Origin: JABDBL01 sp963845445
Lineage (GTDB): Bacteria > Cyanobacteriota > Vampirovibrionia > Obscuribacterales > Obscuribacteraceae
Direction: 5' to 3'
Length of the DNA: 64,000 nt
NCBI GenBank assembly: GCA_963845445.1
Contig: CAWJSE010000002.1
Location: forward strand, 3,224,001 to 3,288,000
Under the pieces are notes generated by a model that was not told the DNA's origin, did not search any database, and saw only the letters and a program-made list of their open reading frames with translations. Numbering within the stretch: the first letter of the stretch is position 1; the number at the start of each line of letters is the position of its first letter. Positions 60,964-64,000 of the stretch are shown piece after piece. The position numbers were made by a program, and so were the translations under genes.

Positions 60964-61263
60964 TTATGATGCTGCGCGAAATAGCTTTTTACCTGCTGTT
61001 ACTATCCAGCCAATCAAGTTAGCATATTCTAGGGCCGACAATTTTATTTTTCCTTCCTGGGTGTCTTCAAAAACTGAGGTCAATTCTTGATATGAGCTAT
61101 CTTTTGTTAACTTGCGCCCATCTAGCAAATCAATGTACTCAATCTGTTTTTGTTTCACCGGAATATTTTTAATTTCCGCTATAACAATGGGCGCAATCCA
61201 CTGACGTACTAAGGTGCCAATCGGTGTTTTTTTGTAATCAGAGACTTGCAAGAGTCGATCCAT
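60964..61263 (-). CDS. Hypothetical AT-rich protein
   Basis: A 99-residue protein (MDRLLQVSDYKKTPIGTLVR, IVIAEIKNIPVKQKQIEYID, LSALEYANLIGWIVTAGKKL). It is mixed alpha/beta with no membrane segment or known motif and has composition normal for the backbone. It lies between the CsoR-type gene and the MarR-GNAT gene. Start ATG 61263; no strong ribosome site is visible. Confidence 0.6.
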   Translation of the reverse strand: MDRLLQVSDYKKTPIGTLVRQWIAPIVIAEIKNIPVKQKQIEYIDLLDGRKLTKDSSYQELTSVFEDTQEGKIKLSALEYANLIGWIVTAGKKLFRAAS

Positions 61264-61405
61264 AAGTTCTGCGTCAGCACGAAATTCAACAATTCCGCGC
61301 TTGTAGCAAATTACTGTGGCACTCTTGTGGCATTAGACAGCGGTTTTTTGAGCAAATCTTATTAGGCGCATCAGCTTGAAGTCCAAGTAGCTTGAGTTTT
61401 AATTC

Positions 61406-62206
61406 TTATAATTTAAGTCGCATGTATATATCAACTCTATGTTTCAACACCGAGAGTTTTTCTGGCTCATATCTTACAAAACCAGTCTTGGTATAAAGTC
61501 TTACTGCTGCTTTTAGGACTGTACAAGTCTCAAGCGTCAGCAATTTTCCACCTCTTCTCTTTGCCTCATTAATGCAGGCATGGAGCAGTTTCTTGCCTAT
61601 GCCTAATCCCTGGTATTTGCTGGACACACCCATTTTTGCTATTTCATAGTGTTCTGGAGATAGACGAATTAAAGCTACGGTGCCTACAACTTTGTGGTCA
61701 CAAAGCACAAAAAATATTTCACCACCATTAACCAGAACTGTTTCTGGGTTGTATAAAAGCTTTTCATCTGCTTCTACTACTACAAAATATTTATTGATCC
61801 ATTCTATATTCAGCTCAGCAAAATATTTTCGATAAGCAGGCTCGTATCTAACAATTTGTACTTCTTGCTGATTCTGAGACATATTGGCCATTCTCTTTAG
61901 CAGTGATTGCTTCTTGTGACAGCTTTCTAACAAATACATGCTGGTCAAAAACTGGCCACCCGATTCTTGCAAAAGCTCATTTATTGCTGCCTGAATTTTT
62001 ACCCAAACTGGCTCTAATTTCTCTGCTAAACTTTTGCCCTTATTTGAAATCACGAGCAGTTGACGCCGTTTATCTTGTTTGTCTTGGGAGCTACTGGCAT
62101 AACCATGTTCAATTAATTCTTGGGCAATCTGATTAATAGCGGAATGCGTAACTCCGAGCTGATCAGCAATTTCGGTTGCTGTTACTGGTGATTGCTCAGC
62201 CTCACC
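61406..62206 (-). pseudogene. MarR-GNAT fusion regulator, 5' end lost at a join
   Basis: The remaining frame has a MarR-type winged helix (SPVTATEIADQLGVTHSAINQIAQELIEHGYASSSQDKQDKRRQLLVISNKG) followed by a GNAT domain (MGVSSKYQGLGIGKKLLHACINEAKRRGG, TLETCTVLKAAVRLYTKTGFVRYEPE). MarR proteins need about 40-50 further N-terminal residues for dimerisation. Here the AT-rich sequence stops at EQSPVTATE (about 62206) and the frame runs on into unrelated GC-rich DNA to 62410. The 5' end, start codon and promoter are missing, so it is a broken gene or an assembly join. Confidence 0.8.
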
Positions 62207-62338
62207 GGACTCGACTTTTGGGACGCACAGCGTAAGGCCAATCTCTTGCCGAACACTGTCTTCGCGGCCTTCCACATGGAACCGCGAACGGGGGGTGTGT
62301 TGCCGCAGGAGGCGGTCAAGTTCGTGAGCTGTCTCTAA
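62192..62338 (+). pseudogene. 3' fragment of a GC-rich gene
   Basis: The plus-strand frame LTGLDFWDAQRKANLLPNTV then FAAFHMEPRTGGVLPQEAVKFVSCL ends in TAA at 62338 and is followed by a 16-bp perfect hairpin. It reads like a real C-terminus but has no start: the AT/GC join at about 62205 cuts off its 5' part. Confidence 0.6.
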
Positions 62339-62344
62339 GACGGA

Positions 62345-62387
62345 GCCGTGCGGCTTGTCGTACCTCGCTATCGACAAGCCGCACGGC
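62345..62387 (+). terminator. Perfect 16-bp hairpin after the GC-rich fragment
   Basis: GCCGTGCGGCTTGTCG (62345-62360) pairs with CGACAAGCCGCACGGC (62372-62387), with an 11-nt loop. There is no T-run after it. It is probably a terminator or 3'-end stabiliser for the truncated gene. Confidence 0.6.
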
Positions 62388-62487
62388 CGATGTGAGTCCG
62401 AAAGCCCCACGTCCCTGTTTCACCAGCTAATATTTCAAGCGACACTTCTTCAAAGGCATTTACTTCACGCCGAGAAAAGGAGAGATC

Positions 62488-63138
62488 ATGAGCAAGCAAC
62501 GCGACGAGCTCGAGATGCAGCGAGTGCCGGTCGGTGGGAAGGAGTCCCCAGCAGAGTCCGGCTACGTCGACCTCAGCCGGCGAATTATCACCGAGGACGA
62601 ACTCGTTCAGCTCAAGCCGCGTCGTCCAACGGGCATGAGGCTGGACGGCGTCATCCTGCCTACGTCCGGGCTCAGCCGGTTCAGTGATTTCGAGCTACTC
62701 GAATCCATCGATTTGCGGGCGGCCGAGATTTCCACCCCCGACGGGCGCGGGCGGTTTGTCCAGGACGTCGACCTCGACTACCTGGCGAACCTGACCGCCC
62801 TGCACTTCATCGACCTCTCTTGGTCGGAATGCACGGGCCGCGGAATCGCCAAACTGAAGCGGTTGACCAAACTCGCCACCCTCTATTTCATCCGCGTCAA
62901 GCTAACGGATGACGACATGGTCCACCTGGAGCATCTGCCGCTCAGATACGTGAGCATGGAGGGCACGCAGATCACCGCCCGCGGCCTGCGGATCTTGCTC
63001 ATCGATCATGAGCTGATGAACTCCATCGACGTCAGCAATACCGCCATCACCCCGGCGGAAGTGGACGAGATCGTCGCCTATTACGGAAAGCATGGGCGGC
63101 GGCTGACGATTCACAATTGCCGGGCTTCTAACTCCTGA
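62488..63138 (+). CDS. Leucine-rich-repeat-like protein
   Basis: A 216-residue protein. AAAGGAGAG lies 6 nt before ATG 62488. The middle has LRR-like units of about 23 residues: DYLANLTALHFIDLSWSECTGRG, IAKLKRLTKLATLYFIRVKLTDD, DMVHLEHLPLRYVSMEGTQITARG, then HELMNSIDVSNTAITPAEVDE. No signal peptide or membrane segment is present, so it is probably a cytoplasmic binding scaffold. It is first of two co-directional genes in the last island. Confidence 0.75.
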   Translation: MSKQRDELEMQRVPVGGKESPAESGYVDLSRRIITEDELVQLKPRRPTGMRLDGVILPTSGLSRFSDFELLESIDLRAAEISTPDGRGRFVQDVDLDYLANLTALHFIDLSWSECTGRGIAKLKRLTKLATLYFIRVKLTDDDMVHLEHLPLRYVSMEGTQITARGLRILLIDHELMNSIDVSNTAITPAEVDEIVAYYGKHGRRLTIHNCRASNS

Positions 63139-63326
63139 GGAGGTCGAAGAAGAGGGCAGAGACTTGATTATGAGCGACGCAGCATTTCCGGTCCCGGTTG
63201 CTCAATTCTCAGGTCTCTGCTCAATCCGCAACAGATGGTGCGGTGGGGGAGTTACACCAGTAGGCGTGCTTTAGTTTTTTTACCAGGTCGGGTCATGAAC
63301 CCACACTCAAGAACAGGAACGATACG

Positions 63327-63695
63327 ATGAAAAGCTTTACGTTGGTTTTGCGAGGACTGCAGACGATTCTGCTCATGGCGCCAGACACCGTCGTCAACCT
63401 CACGAACAAAGAGGCAGACGGATCGGATGCCTTGTTTTACGAAACCCCCGACTCCCCGCCCTTCGGAATCCAGGGCGCACAAACCAGGGTAGGAACATTC
63501 CTGCCAGTGGCGACGGCCAGTTACGGCGGTTTCGTCACCGTGCTCAAAGGGCTCGGTGTCCGCGTGCCCAACTTGAGCGCAGCCATGCAGGGGGATATTG
63601 AATTGATCCTTTACGCCATTATTGATGATGGCAATGTGGACGGAATCAGCAAGCTCCAAACACTTGTCAACAAGTGGTCGGACTGGCGGCCATAG
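63327..63695 (+). CDS. GC-rich hypothetical protein
   Basis: A 122-residue protein from ATG 63327 (AGGAA 7 nt upstream). It begins MKSFTLVLRGLQTILLMAPD, has beta-rich GGFVTVLKGLGVRVPNLSAA and ends LQTLVNKWSDWRP. No family was recognised. It follows the LRR-like gene by 188 bp and has a terminator hairpin after it. Confidence 0.65.
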   Translation: MKSFTLVLRGLQTILLMAPDTVVNLTNKEADGSDALFYETPDSPPFGIQGAQTRVGTFLPVATASYGGFVTVLKGLGVRVPNLSAAMQGDIELILYAIIDDGNVDGISKLQTLVNKWSDWRP

Positions 63696-63752
63696 ACTGC
63701 GCCGGAGAGCGAAGAGCGACTAGACGGTGGCTTGCCGTAACTACATCAATCG

Positions 63753-63796
63753 GGTCGGGGCGAAGGCCCTATGCTTCGCTCCGACCAGCCGAGCTT
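63753..63796 (+). terminator. Terminator closing the last island
   Basis: GGTCGGGGCGAAG (63753-63765) pairs with CTTCGCTCCGACC (63774-63786) with one wobble, followed by AGCCGAGCTTTTCG. AT-rich backbone follows. Confidence 0.7.
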
Positions 63797-63856
63797 TTCG
63801 CTAATCGCTTTCTTAGTCTTTCAATTTTTTTATGATATAACTACTATTTTTATGAT

Positions 63857-64000
63857 CTAAGAACTATGTGGTATACCTGCAACCACACGCGGCAAGCCAT
63901 TTACGTCTTTCCTGCTTTCTAATTTTTGCCAGCCGTTATTTTTGAATATCGATAAAACTGATTGTTCTTGCCCATCGCCAATTTCGAAAGCACCAAAAAG
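63857..64000 (-). CDS. prmC: Release factor glutamine methyltransferase, C-terminal end (partial)
   Basis: Forty-seven codons before a TAG at 63857-63859: FEIGDGQEQSVLSIFKNNGW then QKLESRKDVNGLPRVVAGIP. This matches the C-terminal strand-helix-strand of PrmC/HemK (family LEIG-Q...GF...V-KDL-G-RVV). PrmC methylates the Gln of the GGQ motif in RF1/RF2. The rest of the gene lies beyond the window edge. The composition is that of the AT-rich backbone. Confidence 0.85.
   Translation of the reverse strand, partial: LFGAFEIGDGQEQSVLSIFKNNGWQKLESRKDVNGLPRVVAGIPHSS

Noticed and set aside
1..64000. CRISPR array
   Set aside because: No set of regularly spaced repeats with unique spacers was seen; the only tandem array (5369-5428) has contiguous 12-bp units without spacers.
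1..64000. GC-rich islands as pieces of one prophage
   Set aside because: No capsid, terminase, portal, tail, lysis or integrase gene is recognisable in any island.

Overview
The window is a mosaic of two kinds of DNA. The AT-rich backbone carries ordinary bacterial genes: tRNA-Val(CAC), recG, an MglA-type GTPase, rpmB, hslO, a NiCoT-like transporter with a CsoR-type regulator, small transporters, a long TPR protein, six toxin-antitoxin-like modules, and the 3' end of prmC at the right edge. MglA, the abundance of TPR proteins, and a RecG with an N-terminal extension resembling cyanobacterial RecG point to a non-photosynthetic cyanobacterial relative (Melainabacteria/Vampirovibrionia). This is an inference from family knowledge, not a database result.

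Into this backbone are set about a dozen GC-rich islands (roughly 1-4.8, 8.7-12.9, 13.0-14.3, 18.4-20.4, 23.6-25.9, 27.9-29.9, 30.4-34.4, 38.9-40.7, 42.3-42.9, 43.5-44.6, 45.2-49.6, 50.2-52.2, 56.6-58.3 and 62.2-63.8 kb). Each holds one to four genes with strong AAGGAGG-like ribosome sites and hairpin terminators. Most products are unknown. Recognisable ones are a DUF1874 (STIV B116/AcrIII-1-like) protein, a PP2C-type phosphatase next to an NLI/FCP1-type HAD phosphatase, an asparaginase-like protein with altered catalytic motifs, a double excisionase-type HTH protein, an LRR-like protein, and two tandem pairs of membrane-anchored coiled-coil proteins. The repertoire resembles Patescibacteria (CPR) or their elements, which is a hypothesis only. 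No phage structural genes, integrase or CRISPR array were seen.

Five insertion sequences are present: two IS256-family copies, one IS21, one IS66 and one IS1595. Both IS256 copies and the IS21 copy sit inside GC-rich genes. In each case removing the element and one copy of its 8-bp target duplication restores an uninterrupted reading frame (114, 211 and 205 codons). This ties the islands physically to the cell that hosts the insertion sequences. IS66 sits on the stop codon of the IS1595 transposase, flanked by CCCTATAC.

Several AT/GC joins cut genes. At about 62.2 kb an AT-rich MarR-GNAT gene and a GC-rich gene are both truncated at the same point. At about 30.39 kb an AT-rich membrane-protein gene loses its 3' end. 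Single-base indels, mostly in short homopolymers, split at least six genes of both compositions (RecG, TPR protein, MBL hydrolase, coiled-coil protein, IS256 copy 2, the 39 kb gene), so many breaks may be sequencing error.

The best candidate for something undescribed is the 30.4-34.4 kb island. Two eukaryote-like phosphatases and two membrane coiled-coil proteins lie co-directionally, separated by three copies of a nested-hairpin RNA element. A fourth copy precedes the second gene of the related pair at 18.6-20.2 kb. Also notable is a five-unit, 12-bp tandem operator upstream of vapBC at 5.4 kb.
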